From: Physcia stellaris | Taxonomy: Eukaryota; Ascomycota; Lecanoromycetes; Caliciales; Physciaceae | Assembly (NCBI GenBank): GCA_018902385.1 | Contig: JABSSW010000037.1 | Span: 186,001-250,000 of the forward strand | Direction of reading: 5' to 3' | Length of the DNA: 64,000 nucleotides | Shown: positions 22,501 to 33,227 of the stretch, piece by piece | Position numbering within the stretch: the first letter of the stretch is position 1 | Layout: every line of letters begins with the position of its first letter | Made by a program: the position numbers and the translations under genes | Notes under the pieces: generated by a model | What the model saw: the letters and a program-made list of their open reading frames with translations, nothing else | Databases searched by the model: none | What the model was told of the DNA's origin: nothing

Positions 22501-23370
22501 ATACGGCTACTGCTTGCGTTATGGATCGCTGTTTTTCTTGCTTGAGAGATACCAGGTCCTTCGACCATGCTTTGGGTTTGGAATCGACATTACGGTGGCG
22601 GCAATGAGGGTGACTTCGATCTTCATGGATCATTTGGACATATATGTATTTATACAGAACAAGCAGGCCCGGAATTTTTTTAAAAAAAATTCTCTCAAAC
22701 GTCTTCAGGGTTAGGGCTGAATCTGATAAGATTGTCAAGTTCGGCATCCCGTCATTGCTCTGCGACCTCACGAAGTTCGCATCTTAATAGCATTTACATC
22801 CAGTGAGTAAAACATACAATCGAAGGCTCGTTTTGAAGCACGAAGTGAGCACTATTCAAATAATCAACAATATCGAGAATCCGACGTTGTCGCATTGATT
22901 TATGATGAAAACCGCATCGTTGCTTTGCAAGCATTGCGAGAGAGTTGGGGCGAAGCACTTCGCGGGCAGGCACCTGACAGCGACGAGTCTTCGAAGCCTC
23001 AGAACTATTGCGATAGTGAGCCGATTTCTGTTGTTATTGCAGCGTTGGATTGCGCTCATTCTGCTCTACAATTTGAGCTAGATAACTAAAAATCATATGT
23101 GGTTGTTGGTTGGTGTGCAAGCTGCGAAACAACTGTACTAACTTTCGCACCCAGAATGAGTTTTGGTGGTTGAGCGAAAAGGGTTTGGTGACCTACCGCA
23201 TTGGGAACGTGAATTAAGTATTGGTTGGATTTATCGGCTTTAAGTAATACAGACGCAGGATTGGTCAGAATTCTTCCCGGTCGATCACCCGCGTTAAGCG
23301 ATTTTAATGGATATTTTTTTATAGGTTGTGTTCTATAGACGTAATCATAATCTGCTCTGCTGGACTAATA
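22501..23370. other. Intergenic region with an orphan open stretch
   Basis: Apart from the open stretch at 22811-23089 no gene was seen. The right end abuts the inverted-repeat element. Confidence 0.5.
22811..23089 (+). other. Possible orphan exon or gene remnant (92 codons)
   Basis: One frame is open from after a TAA at 22808-22810 to TAA at 23087-23089. It reads like protein (YRESDVVALIYDENRIVALQ, RESWGEALRGQAPDSDESS) rather than a shadow frame. It has no ATG near its start, so it would need an upstream exon, or it is a fossil. Family not recognised. Confidence 0.3.
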
Positions 23371-23494
23371 GGGAGCTTTCGCAACCGCGAGTTAACTCGC
23401 GGGTTAACTTTTTTATTTCCTAATCGAGCACGCTAAAGACGGATTAGGAAAACAGTTACCACGGGCCCGTGGTAATTAGGTTGCGAAAGCTCCC
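23371..23494. mobile_element. MITE-like element, 124 bp, 16-bp terminal inverted repeats, TA duplication
   Basis: The left end GGGAGCTTTCGCAACC (23371-23386) is matched exactly by its reverse complement at 23479-23494. The element is flanked by TA on both sides (23369-23370 and 23495-23496), the target duplication of Tc1/mariner/Fot1-type transposition. Inside are three further inverted structures: the perfect palindrome CGCGAGTTAACTCGCG (23386-23401), the pair CCTAATC/GATTAGG (23419-23425 and 23442-23448), and the perfect palindrome TTACCACGGGCCCGTGGTAA (23456-23475). It has no coding capacity. A non-autonomous DNA transposon is the simplest reading. Confidence 0.8.
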
Positions 23495-23965
23495 TAATCA
23501 GAGCCAGAGCCTCCAAAATCCGGGTTGCCAATACTAATGCATGTTGATCTGGGGGAGCGCTTGGCCTGGAAAGTGCCCCTGCGCCGAACCGAGTGAACCT
23601 AGAACCTAAATAATGACGCGAACCATTGGGTGCATGTGCTAGCGAAATCCTCCGGCTTTCCTCTGTAGATACCCGTTGCGGCCTTTAGAAAGGGTGCCCC
23701 GTCGCAACAATGCTTCGAGGGGTCCTTCCTTTGCATGCTGTGACACGGCCAGTTTTCATCTATCATCCCTCTTGCTGTTCCATTGTGCCTTCATTCCTCG
23801 GAAAATTAAAGGCTCCATCCGTCGGCTGTGCCACACAGGCCGCTTCTTCAAATCGACGCTTTCGGTTTCGTCACCGACTTTCTTGGGCAATCACTTCATA
23901 CTTGCTGTGAGGATTCCGTCTGATTGTTCCCCCGTTTGGTCTTGTGCGCGCCTACACCGCAGACA
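23495..23965. other. Intergenic region upstream of the glutaredoxin gene
   Basis: It should hold the promoter and 5' leader. No gene was seen. Confidence 0.5.
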
Positions 23966-24886
23966 ATGCCGTCAACACGACGCCTCAAGACGTTTGGCTT
24001 CATCCTCGCAATAACCATCTTTACAATCCTTTACCTCACTGTATGTTGCCTACACTCCTTTTCCACATCCCAAGACGCTATGCTAATTCATTTCAAGAGT
24101 GACTCTCGCCGCGCCGCAACACAAGATTTCTACTCCACAACGGTCGACGCCCTCAACGCCAAGGACCGCTCTGACTCTGAGACCTCTCGCAAGCTTGAAG
24201 AAAGCCGGCTCGCTGCCAAAAAGGGCGCAAAGCCAGAAGCCGCTGGGCCGGCAAAGCCACTTGGTGATCAGGCACAGGCGCCACTTGAGGTACAGATACC
24301 TAGTCCGCACGAAGGTTCTGCACATGGAAATGGCGTAAAAGTGGAGGGAAAAGAAAAGGGGGCCAGGAAAAAGTTGAAGGGAGGCGAGAAATGGGATATG
24401 GCGACAGGCAGGGAGGCGGCGATGCAAATTGACAAGGAGCGCGAGAGTGCGAAGAAGGAGACGCCGGAAACGAAAGAAGAACACGAGGTCGAGGTGGAAT
24501 TGAATGCGATCCTGAAGAAGGGGCCCAGTAAGTCTTGCCTACACCGCTGAAACACAACATGGAGACTGATGATGTCGACTGCAGTAATTGTCTTCTCAAA
24601 GTCATACTGCCCCTTTTCCGCCAAGGCTAAACGAATCCTACTCGAAAAATACACCATTGTCCCTGCACCATACGTTGTGGAACTCGATCAACACCCACTT
24701 GGTAGTGCTCTTCAAAATGCTTTGATGAAGAGTACGGGGAGGAGGACGGTACCAAATGTTTTGATAAACGGGAAGAGCATAGGGGGAGGCGACGACGTTG
24801 AAGCGCTGGACGTAGGCGGAACATTGATAGACAAGGTCAAGAATATGGGTGGGAAGAGGATAATGGAGGCAAAGCTTGCTTCTTAG
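23966..24886 (+). CDS. Membrane-anchored monothiol glutaredoxin, Grx6/Grx7 type, 287 aa
   Basis: Exons are 23966-24527 and 24585-24886. The first ATG gives a short basic N-terminus, then one hydrophobic segment (FGFILAITIFTILYLTVCC, about residues 10-28), as in the type II secretory-pathway glutaredoxins Grx6/Grx7. A charged linker of about 150 residues follows. The glutaredoxin domain begins IIVFSKSYCPFSAKAKRILL; the active site is Cys196-Pro-Phe-Ser, a monothiol CPFS. TVPNVLINGKSIGGGDD carries the cis-Pro and glutathione-binding loop. Yeast Grx6/Grx7 reside in ER/Golgi. The linker is longer and more charged than in yeast. Confidence 0.88.
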
Positions 24887-25410
24887 GTTGTCAAAGAGAA
24901 GACATGTACATATCAAGGGGTTACGAGGAGTTGGTACTAGGATTGGATGGAAGCATAGGAGGCTTGGGAACGGCATGCGTTAGTTATTATTTGGATACCC
25001 AAGTCTGTATTGAGGCTATTGACATATCATGAGGAGTGCAAAGCTTCATGCAATGAAGCAAGACGCTACTATTTTTTAGTTCCATCTCTCGAGGATCGCT
25101 ACATTGAGATTGAATTATATCTGGGTAGTTCACGTCGTTTCTTTATTTTACCCTGTGACTAAAGACTTTGTACAGTCACCAACAGCAGCATACACAAGAA
25201 ATTCTGATTCCAAATTTGATCGATTCGGATACGAGCACATTGTTGAAAGAGACGAGCAAGGCAATTGGGTGAAAGGGTTTTAGTGCTAGCATTATTGTGG
25301 ACTAGGCTTAGTAATCCTAGATTAAGCGAGACCCACACTCTAATTTGCTAAAGCAGACAGAGTTGCCTTTGACTGAATACTATCTTTGGTCCCCTCGACA
25401 AGCCGTAAAA
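24887..25410. other. Intergenic region upstream of the L9 gene
   Basis: It holds the 3' UTR of the glutaredoxin gene and the promoter of the ribosomal protein gene. No gene was seen. Confidence 0.55.
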
Positions 25411-26273
25411 ATGAGATACATACATTCTCAAGAGTCGCTGACGGTACCTGACAATGGTGAGCAATGCTTCTCCCACAGTGCTTCCATCATCAATAGACAA
25501 AGCAGTATTTGCGCCTCAAGCCAGCCTGCGGTGCTAATTGTTCGGCAGTCAAGATCCACATCAAATCGAGGATTGTCACCGTGGAGGGCCCACGAGGTAC
25601 ACCAGCATTCATAACGCCGTGTAGACTCGGCGATGACTAACTTGTACAGGCAAATTGGTCAAGAACATGTCTCATTTGGCCGTCTGCTTCTCCCACCCCA
25701 CCAAGAACATCGTGAACATCGAACTTCACCACGGCGCTCGCAAAAATGTTGCTACCCTCCGCACTGTCAAGACCCTCATCAACAATCTCATAATCGGCGT
25801 TACACGGGGTTTTAAGTACAAGATGCGTTACGTCTACGCTCATTTTCCCATCAACGTCAACATTGAGAAGAACTCGGAAACTGGCTTATACGACGTTGAG
25901 ATACGGTACGTGAGACGGGAACGAAGATTTCCTGTGGCATAAGCTACACCGTTGGAAACATGGGTCTAATAATGCTGGGAATTGCAGAAATTTCCTTGGC
26001 GAGAAAATCGTACGAAGAGTCACGATGCAGCCCGGCGTGGATGTCGAAATATCAAAATCGCAGAAAGACGAGCTACAGCTCACGGGCAACTCGCTAGAAC
26101 ATGTCTCGCAGAGTGCTGCTGACATTCAACAAATTTGTCGAGTCAGGAATAAGGATATCCGAAAGGTGAACGACACAACCAACGTCCCCCGTTTGCAGAA
26201 GCTAATGAATTCTCAGTTCTTGGATGGGTTGTACGTCTCCGAGAGGGGCAATATCGAAGCAGTGGCAGCATAA
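25411..26273 (+). CDS. RPL9: 60S ribosomal protein L9 (uL6), 194 aa
   Basis: Five exons: 25411-25456, 25549-25596, 25650-25905, 25988-26165 and 26217-26273. The N-terminus [20 protein letters not shown] is typical, followed by [58 protein letters not shown], and the C-terminal [20 protein letters not shown]. Length matches eukaryotic L9. The two early introns split the first 32 codons, as common in fungal ribosomal protein genes. uL6 sits near the sarcin-ricin loop and P-stalk base of the large subunit. Confidence 0.97.
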
Positions 26274-27146
26274 GAGTCGGAAAGCAACAAAGCGGTCAAG
26301 TGACGGGCTGCATCTATGTACTTGCGCTATGGTAGCATATCACAACATGCAGGTAACTTGATAGAACCACCCAACCTGACACAACATTGCTGCAGAGTCC
26401 ACTCGTGATTCGGATGCTTGGAGGATGGCATGCCTACCGATGCACAGCTACATCGTGGTACTCCAGCCCAAAAGTCTTGCATGCTGTAGGAGGTCCTGGG
26501 TTAAGTCTATGATGTCGATATGCTGGATGACGGATGTAAGCCTATCGGACAGGTCTAATAGGCGAAACGCGAGTATCCAAGCTCACGCATCTGCTACTAT
26601 AAGTACTCCGGCTGTCGCACAGAACACCCTGTGCTTTTCGTGTCTGTGAGCTGGTGTTGAGCGTGATTTCTGTAATTCCCTAAGTTCCAAAGAAAGTCGA
26701 AAAAAGCTGCTTTCGCGGAGTTTTGCACGGATCCAAGTACCTCAAGGTATGGTATCATAACGATGGCTAGCGTGTGAGCTGCAAGCAAGAGCGACTTTTC
26801 CGCTTTCTGCAAATCAACCAACAGCTGGAGCTGGAGGGCAGGGCAGTCAAACACTTGGGGGCGGCATTAATAATCTAGAGCCTTGATCACAGTCTACCCC
26901 CGCTAAGAGTTGGTAAGAGTCTAAGAGATGCCGCTCAGGATCCGGTCCGACAGGGCTGCTCGTACAATTTCGTCTGAGCTTGCCATCTTTTGATTGGCAC
27001 ACTCTCAACCCCCACCAGTATTCCTCTCGTCACTACCGTTGGTGCGATGCTGTGCCTTCGTTGCTTCGCATTAATAATCTTCTTTTGCTCGTGACCACCA
27101 TCTTTCGTCCAGTTTTGGTGGATCATTACTGCGATTTGCTTGCTCA
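26274..27146. other. Intergenic region
   Basis: No gene was recognised. The right part is the MFS gene promoter. Confidence 0.5.
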
Positions 27147-29420
27147 ATGGCTGACGAGAAGACTCTTGGAAAGGAGATGGCTGGCGACTCTCCCGACAGA
27201 CAGCTGGGCAAACATGACGACCTACTAAACGACCCAGAGATGGAGGGATTGACTCTGTATGAAAAGAAAGCGCTTTTGGTCAATCGCGAGTTGAACAGTC
27301 ATGGAATGGGTGGGTGTATTTGACTCTTTGTCCGTGTGCAACATCGTCCAACGAAGGGAGGAAGCCGAGACCTTGCCTTGTTGACTATTTGGCCCTTGCC
27401 CGTGAGACTCACCGATTCTGATGTTCTTCTAGGCAAATACCAGGTAATATGAGCCGCCAGCATACAGGTGGCAGGCTGAGTAGAAATTCTAGTGGTACAT
27501 CTTTTTCCTCTGTGGCTTTGGCTACCTGCTGGATCTCATGTACGCTCAAGCTTTTGGTTTGGTGGCGCCAGCATTGCAAAATGAATTGGGATTCCCAGGT
27601 AGGCTCTGATTCTTGCCTGCCGAAGATATTGACTGATCTGAAAAGACGACCAGTATGCAAACATCTTCTCGTCATTTAATGCCGGGCTCTGCGCCGGGGT
27701 AAATCACCTATGCAGACAAGGTAGTTCGATTTCTAACGATGAACCAGGCTTTCGTATGGGGTGTCTTGGTAGACATTATCGGTCGGTACTCTGGCTTGCC
27801 TGATTTAATCCTCCTAATCAAAATGGAGGCTAATTTGTGGCCAGGACGTCAATACGCGTTCAATCTAACGGTCTTGATTGCTGCAGTCTTCGGACTTTGT
27901 CTAGGTGCACCGTCTAATTATAACGGTATCCTTGTTCTGACAGCTTTCAATGGCTTCGGGATTGGAGGTAACGTATGTTCTTAGCTTTGAGGGCCTGTTT
28001 TCATAGTCTCAGGCTTATGATATCACCAACAGATTCCAATTGACACCACGATCTGTCTTGAATTTATTCCACAGGTAAGTGGCGACGATCCCAAGCCCCT
28101 GGGTTTTTCGTAGCTGAAGGCCTACAGAATCGCCGCTTCCTCCTTGCTCTGTTGTCCATATTTCAGCCTTTCGGTGTTGTTGTTGCTTCAGGCATCGCCT
28201 ATGGATTCGTTCCAAAGTACGCTTGCACCGTCCTGCCGGACGGTACTTCTGTACCAGCTTGTAGCAAAGTCCAGCCTGGAGAAGCCTGCTGCACGAAGGC
28301 TAGCAACATGGGATGGCGCTACACGCTCTTCACGCTAGGTGCTATCTGCCTTTTCATTTTCTTCTTGCGCTTTGTTGTCTTTCGCTTCCAGGAGTCACCA
28401 AAGTACCTACTCTACAGGGGCAAAGATGAGAAGGCTGTTCAAGTGTTACACAACATCGCTAAATTTAATGGTCGTGAAAGCGCGATCACTATGGATGTGT
28501 TTTCTGCCCTGACCGACGAAGACTCCTCTATAGGAACTCGGGACACAGGAACACCCATGCTCGGAGCAGGGACCAAGCAACTCCAAATGTCATCGTGGGA
28601 AATGGTGAAGCTGGAAGCTGCTCGATACAAAATATTGTTTTCGACTTTCACCATGGCCCGCATAACAATTCTTGTGTGGGTCATCTATATGTTCGACTAC
28701 TGGGGCTTCAGTATCGCAGGTTTGTAGAGCACCACCCAAGCATAAAGCGACCATGGGCTTACTCTCACACAGGCACATACCTGCCCAAGATTTTATTGGT
28801 CAAAAACACAGCTATTAAACTCACAACGTCGCAGACGTATCGCGATTTTGTGATCATCTACATCTGTGGTATACCTGGTGTCCTTCTTGGCGCGCTTATG
28901 TACGGAGTACCACGCATTGGACGGAAATACGCCATGGTTGGCTCTTCAGCTCTTATGGCTGTTTCGTTCTTCGTATATACCACCGTCAACACCGAGGCCT
29001 CAAATATTGGATTGAATATCATGGAGTATTTTTTCCAAAGGTAAGTCTTTTTCCCCTCTTTGCCTTGCAAGTGACGGAAAAGACACGGGCGGGCAACCGT
29101 GGATCACAGAAGATTGTCTATCATTGCCAACACAAATGCATCAGCTGAGCTGACTCTACTGTCCTACTAGTATGTTCAACGCCGTTCTCTATGGTTGGAC
29201 ACCGGAAGTATTCCCAGCTCCCATCCGCGGCACCGCGTCCGGTATCGCTTCCTTCTGGGGAAGACTGTTCTCGATCGTATCACCCTTGATCGCAGCCAAG
29301 ATATATCACACCCCGGACCAGTTGAATCCGCCTTTGTATTTGGCCGGAGCGGGTGTTTTCGTATGTACGATCTGTATCCTACTGCTACCATCGAAGAGTA
29401 TGGGGTCGCAAAGCTACTAA
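27147..29420 (+). CDS. MFS transporter, SV2-like fungal subfamily, 548 aa
   Basis: Ten exons: 27147-27309, 27433-27443 (11 nt), 27493-27598, 27646-27698, 27748-27781, 27845-27972, 28033-28074, 28128-28719, 28773-29040 and 29171-29420. The protein begins with a charged cytoplasmic tail (about 55 residues), then helices starting WYIFFLCGFGYLLDLMYAQA. Recognisable blocks are GLCAGAFVWGVLVDIIGRQY, FNGFGIGGNIPIDTTICLEF, RRFLLALLSIFQPFGVVVAS and VFPAPIRGTASGIASFWGRL. About twelve membrane helices fit. This subfamily is widespread in fungi and resembles synaptic-vesicle-2-like carriers; the substrate cannot be read from sequence. Confidence 0.92.
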
Positions 29421-30538
29421 CAGGGTTCACGTATCTCGTGCGAGGTTGAGTGTTGAGCACACCAGATTCTTGGAGTTTTTACGCTCAAGGATCAACTCTT
29501 CCAAACGTGTGTCCTTCATCGCAACCCATGGAATTTTGGTCTATGGATTTAGTATAGTGAAGTGTCAACCTTGTATGAGTACATGGTCTAAGCGGGAGTC
29601 TCACCTTAGGCCTGGAACATAGCTTACTAGCCAATGAAGACGTGCTGCAGGTGAAATAGTTGGATGTCAAACTAGCTCATCGAAGGATTTCTATAACTAA
29701 TTGCCACTCGGCTCGCATCAACATCCGTCGATCTAGCGACTGTCGTAAATCTTCACTTCATTATAGAAGAGCTAGATTGTCCTGGACTCGGCAATTTCCG
29801 CAAGGCCATTTGACCGAAACTCTCATTGTGAACATAGCTGACATGAAGCTCGCCGCCATGCACTCGATTTCGGTAGTATCGAGTGCATATTCAGGCGTCT
29901 ATGATTGATGCTGTTGTGAACGTGATTCAATCGCCCTCCCGAATGAGCTATCGAGCGAGCGAGGCTAAAATAGATAGTAAAGTAGGACACTTGGAAATGG
30001 AAGATCAAAGGGCCTTTTTCGGTGCCTCGAACCCTTGACATCCCACGTTCCTTTCGGCGGGGTCGCCGGGTGGGCATTTGGTGTGGGAGGGCTAAGGTAG
30101 CCTGGGACGCCTTTTCTTTCCTACCGGATCATATACTGGCGCAAGCTCACTACGGCTGGCGGATATACAGCACAGGAGATCCTATTCTTATTGTTCATCT
30201 GACATCAGTATTTCCCTGCTCATACTTGATCGAGCATTTGTCTGAAGATGGGGAAGAGGTTTATTGCTCTCCCTGGTGCAATCTGCCTTAACAACCCTCT
30301 AGTCCGTAAACAGGCTCGTGCGATTGCGAATCTGGCGCCATTGAAACCAGTGGACAATTCAAGCTACTTCCAGCTAGAGGAGTATGCAGCGGACGTCGAA
30401 TCACCAATATCAAATGTCACACCGCGGCATATCGGCTTCGAGAGCTCCAGTATTTTGAGTTGGCCCGAGATGGCGGTCCCAGGCCTCGGCCTCGTGCTTA
30501 CAACAACACCAACCTTACCTTACAGGTTACCACCTCCA
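29421..30538. other. Intergenic region
   Basis: No supported gene was found. One 129-codon ATG frame (30248-30637, +) exists with no family resemblance and overlaps the fossil fragment at 30539-30783, so I do not call it. Confidence 0.45.
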
Positions 30539-30783
30539 TCAGACGATCACCTTCTTAGCCCGCTTTTTCATTTCTTCCAGCTGTTCCAACTTCTCTCTAG
30601 CCTCTGCTTATCCCTGTCAAGCAACTCCAAGCTTTAGCCTGCCTTCTTGGCCGGCTCACCCCATAAAACTCTGAGCCCTGCCGCATCTTCGATCTGAACT
30701 GCATCCAATCCTCTCAGTCGACGCCCCAGAGGCTTCCTGAACCCATCTCGACCTTCCACCAGATTCCTTCGACATCTCGGTGG
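30539..30783 (-). pseudogene. Decayed 3' fragment of an unrecognised gene
   Basis: On the minus strand, protein-like blocks occur in order but in different frames: GRDGFRKPLGRRLRGLDAVQ and IEDAAGLRVLWGEPAKKA, then LELLDRDKQRLE, then REKLEQLEEMKKRAKKVIV ending at a TGA (30539-30541). Together they suggest a globular segment followed by a short C-terminal charged helix, broken by about two frame changes. There is no room upstream for the rest of the gene, because the permease starts 75 bp away on the other strand. It is probably a relic of a duplication or a broken gene; family not identified. Confidence 0.5.
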
Positions 30784-30857
30784 TTAATGCTTCACGTACT
30801 CAACGGACGCAGACCCTTCTTTTTCTGTCCCCAAGTACGGAATATCCGTAGCATCAA

Positions 30858-32752
30858 ATGGCGTTAGGAAGGAAATCCGAGGCTATTGTCGACAACAGCA
30901 ATACCCATGATATCACCCTCAACGACAAGGATGACGTTTCACCACAAAATCAAGCCGGTGTCTTTGGTTCCGACCCGGAGAAGGCCGAGGGCGAACCCAA
31001 ATATCGAAAGATGAGCAGGATTGGTGGTCCCATTCCGGGCATTGTGGGCGAATCCGACACGGATTCTACCCTCAGTGTGGGAAAGCAACTCGAACTCGAA
31101 CAAAGCAACTCGATCAAGTACAGGACTTGTTCATGGCAAAAGGTACCGTACACCCTTCTTCAAACCTATTTGATATTTCCGGTTTGCGCAATGCACCCTC
31201 GACAAATGGTCCGTTTATGCGCAGCATCAAATTTCTGGAGCCACTTGCTTTACCTCGAGTCTAGCAGCTTTTTCGCCGGTTTAGGGCATTCTGACATGGC
31301 TTTCAGACCGCCGCGCTGCTCTTCGCAGAGTATATTTGTCTCGCCATAATGTCCTTCCCGTACTCGTACTCCGTGCTCGGGTTGGTGCCTGGTCTGATCA
31401 TCACTGTCGTCGTAGCCGCTTTGGTCTTGTATACATCTTTGATTGTTTGGTGAGTGCACACGTCGCGGGTTGAGGGACTACTTCTAATGGAAACCAGGGA
31501 ATTCTGCCTTCGCCATCCTGAAGTGCGCGATGTTTGCGACCTCGGTCAAATGTTGTTTTATGGATGGAAATGGGTCTGGTACGTCACGGCTGTTATGTTC
31601 CTACTTAACAATACTTTCATTCAGGTAAGTATTATGACTACCGTTTTGCTGCGCCTTCTAACAGTTTCAGGGTCTTCATGTCTTGACGGGTGCCACATAC
31701 ATCAATACAATGATTGGTTCAAGCTATACAGGCACGTGTACCGTAGCTTTCTCTGCGGTCGTTGCGATCGTCTCTTGGGCTTGCTCGTTGCCAAGAACAT
31801 TTGACACTCTCGCAAAGATTGCGACTTTCTCGGCCTTCTTCACCTTCATTTCAGTCCTTTTGGCTGCTATATTTGCCGGTATTGAGGATCATCCAGCAAA
31901 ATACAACACGGGCGGACCTAAAGGCAATTTTGTAGGCGAGCCGCTCGTATTAGTGGTACCTGCAGCGGGAACAACGTTCGTCAGCGGCATGAACGCATTT
32001 TTGAACATCAGCTACACGTTCATTGGGCAAATCACAATTCCGAGTTTCATCGCTGAAATGAAGAACCCGAAAGACTTCCCCAAGGCTCTCTGGGCCGTCA
32101 CCATTTGCGAAATCATTGTCTTTGGCTTAGTTGGGTCCGTAGTGTATGCGTACACTGGGACACAGTACAATACGGCACCGGCTTTCGGCTCTTTGGGCAA
32201 TGAGACCTATAAGAAAGTCGCTTTCTCGTTCATGATCCCTACCTTGATCTTCTTGGGTGTACTCTACGCTTCCGTATCAGCCCGCTTCGTCTTCTTCCGG
32301 ATTTTCGAAGGCACACGCCATAAGGGCAACCACACGGTTGTCGGGTGGGCTTCATGGGCAGGCATTTTGGCCATTCTATGGGTTTCAGCATTCATCGTTG
32401 CCGAGGTCATTCCATTCTTTTCCGATCTTCTGTCGTTGATGAGCTCACTCTTCGATTCATTTTTTGGATTTATCTTTTGGGGCACGGCCTACTTCAGGAT
32501 GCGTAAAGCAGACTATGGACCAGGCTGGATTCATCGAAGGGGCATCCGTGGTCTTTCGGGTTTCGTCTTGAATGTGATCATCATCCTGATCGGTCTCTTC
32601 ATGCTTACTGCTGGCACATACGTAAGTTCATTTACCGTTAGAATATTCGACGTAAAGCTAACATTTATCAGGCCACTGTACAAAGTATTCTTGATAATTA
32701 CGCTACGGGCAACATCAAAGGGGTATTTTCTTGCACAAACAGTGCCATCTAG
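30858..32752 (+). CDS. Amino-acid permease, AAAP family (Mtr-like), 528 aa
   Basis: Exons are 30858-31142, 31307-31449, 31498-31624, 31671-32621 and 32672-32752. A 95-residue hydrophilic N-terminus precedes about eleven membrane helices. The first starts TAALLFAEYICLAIMSFPYS, the usual first helix of AAAP (Aa_trans) carriers. Other blocks are RDVCDLGQMLFYGWKWVWYV, FLNISYTFIGQITIPSFIAE and MKNPKDFPKALWAVTICEII. The tail IKGVFSCTNSAI follows the last splice. Neurospora Mtr, a neutral aliphatic and aromatic amino-acid permease, belongs to this group; exact specificity is inference. The extended 164-nt first intron lies just before helix 1. Confidence 0.93.
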
Positions 32753-33227
32753 ATGCCGCTACAGATTGGGTCAAGAAGTAATACAATTCCATTCAGGGCA
32801 TATCACTCCTAATAAGTCAAGATGTTCCAACTGTACAAAAGAATCACGGTCCGAGCGTATTGTCTTGCCTTAGCTTAGTACATTATGAGTAAAAAAATGC
32901 GTCCAAGCACGCCAAACAACGATACTCGCAGAACTGGCACTTTTAGATACGTTACAAGAAGACATCAAAAGTTCTCGGCCAGTGATGTGCAAAGGCTAAT
33001 TCAACCTGGTAAGTACCTAGAAGGTACCTTACCTTAAGCATTGATGAAATACCTTAACGTGTGCTGCGACAATCACGTGATATGCACATGTTGTTTCCTA
33101 TCAGACTTTGGTATATGCGCGAGCTCTGCATGGTCAATCGCTTTTAGAGGCCGTGCTTGATCAAGGCCAACACGTATACATGGAATTAGCATATGCGAGC
33201 ATTGAAGCCCCTTGAGAGTCTGTCACA
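32753..33227. other. Intergenic region upstream of GCV1
   Basis: It contains an AAGGTACCTTACCTTAAG cluster near 33020. No gene was seen. Confidence 0.55.

Noticed and set aside
30000-30110. tRNA-like segment (GGTTCGAGGC on the minus strand)
   Set aside because: A B-box-like word is present but there is no A box, no acceptor stem pairing and no cloverleaf.
30248-30637. 129-codon ATG frame
   Set aside because: No family resemblance; it overlaps the minus-strand fossil and ends in low-complexity Leu/Ser.
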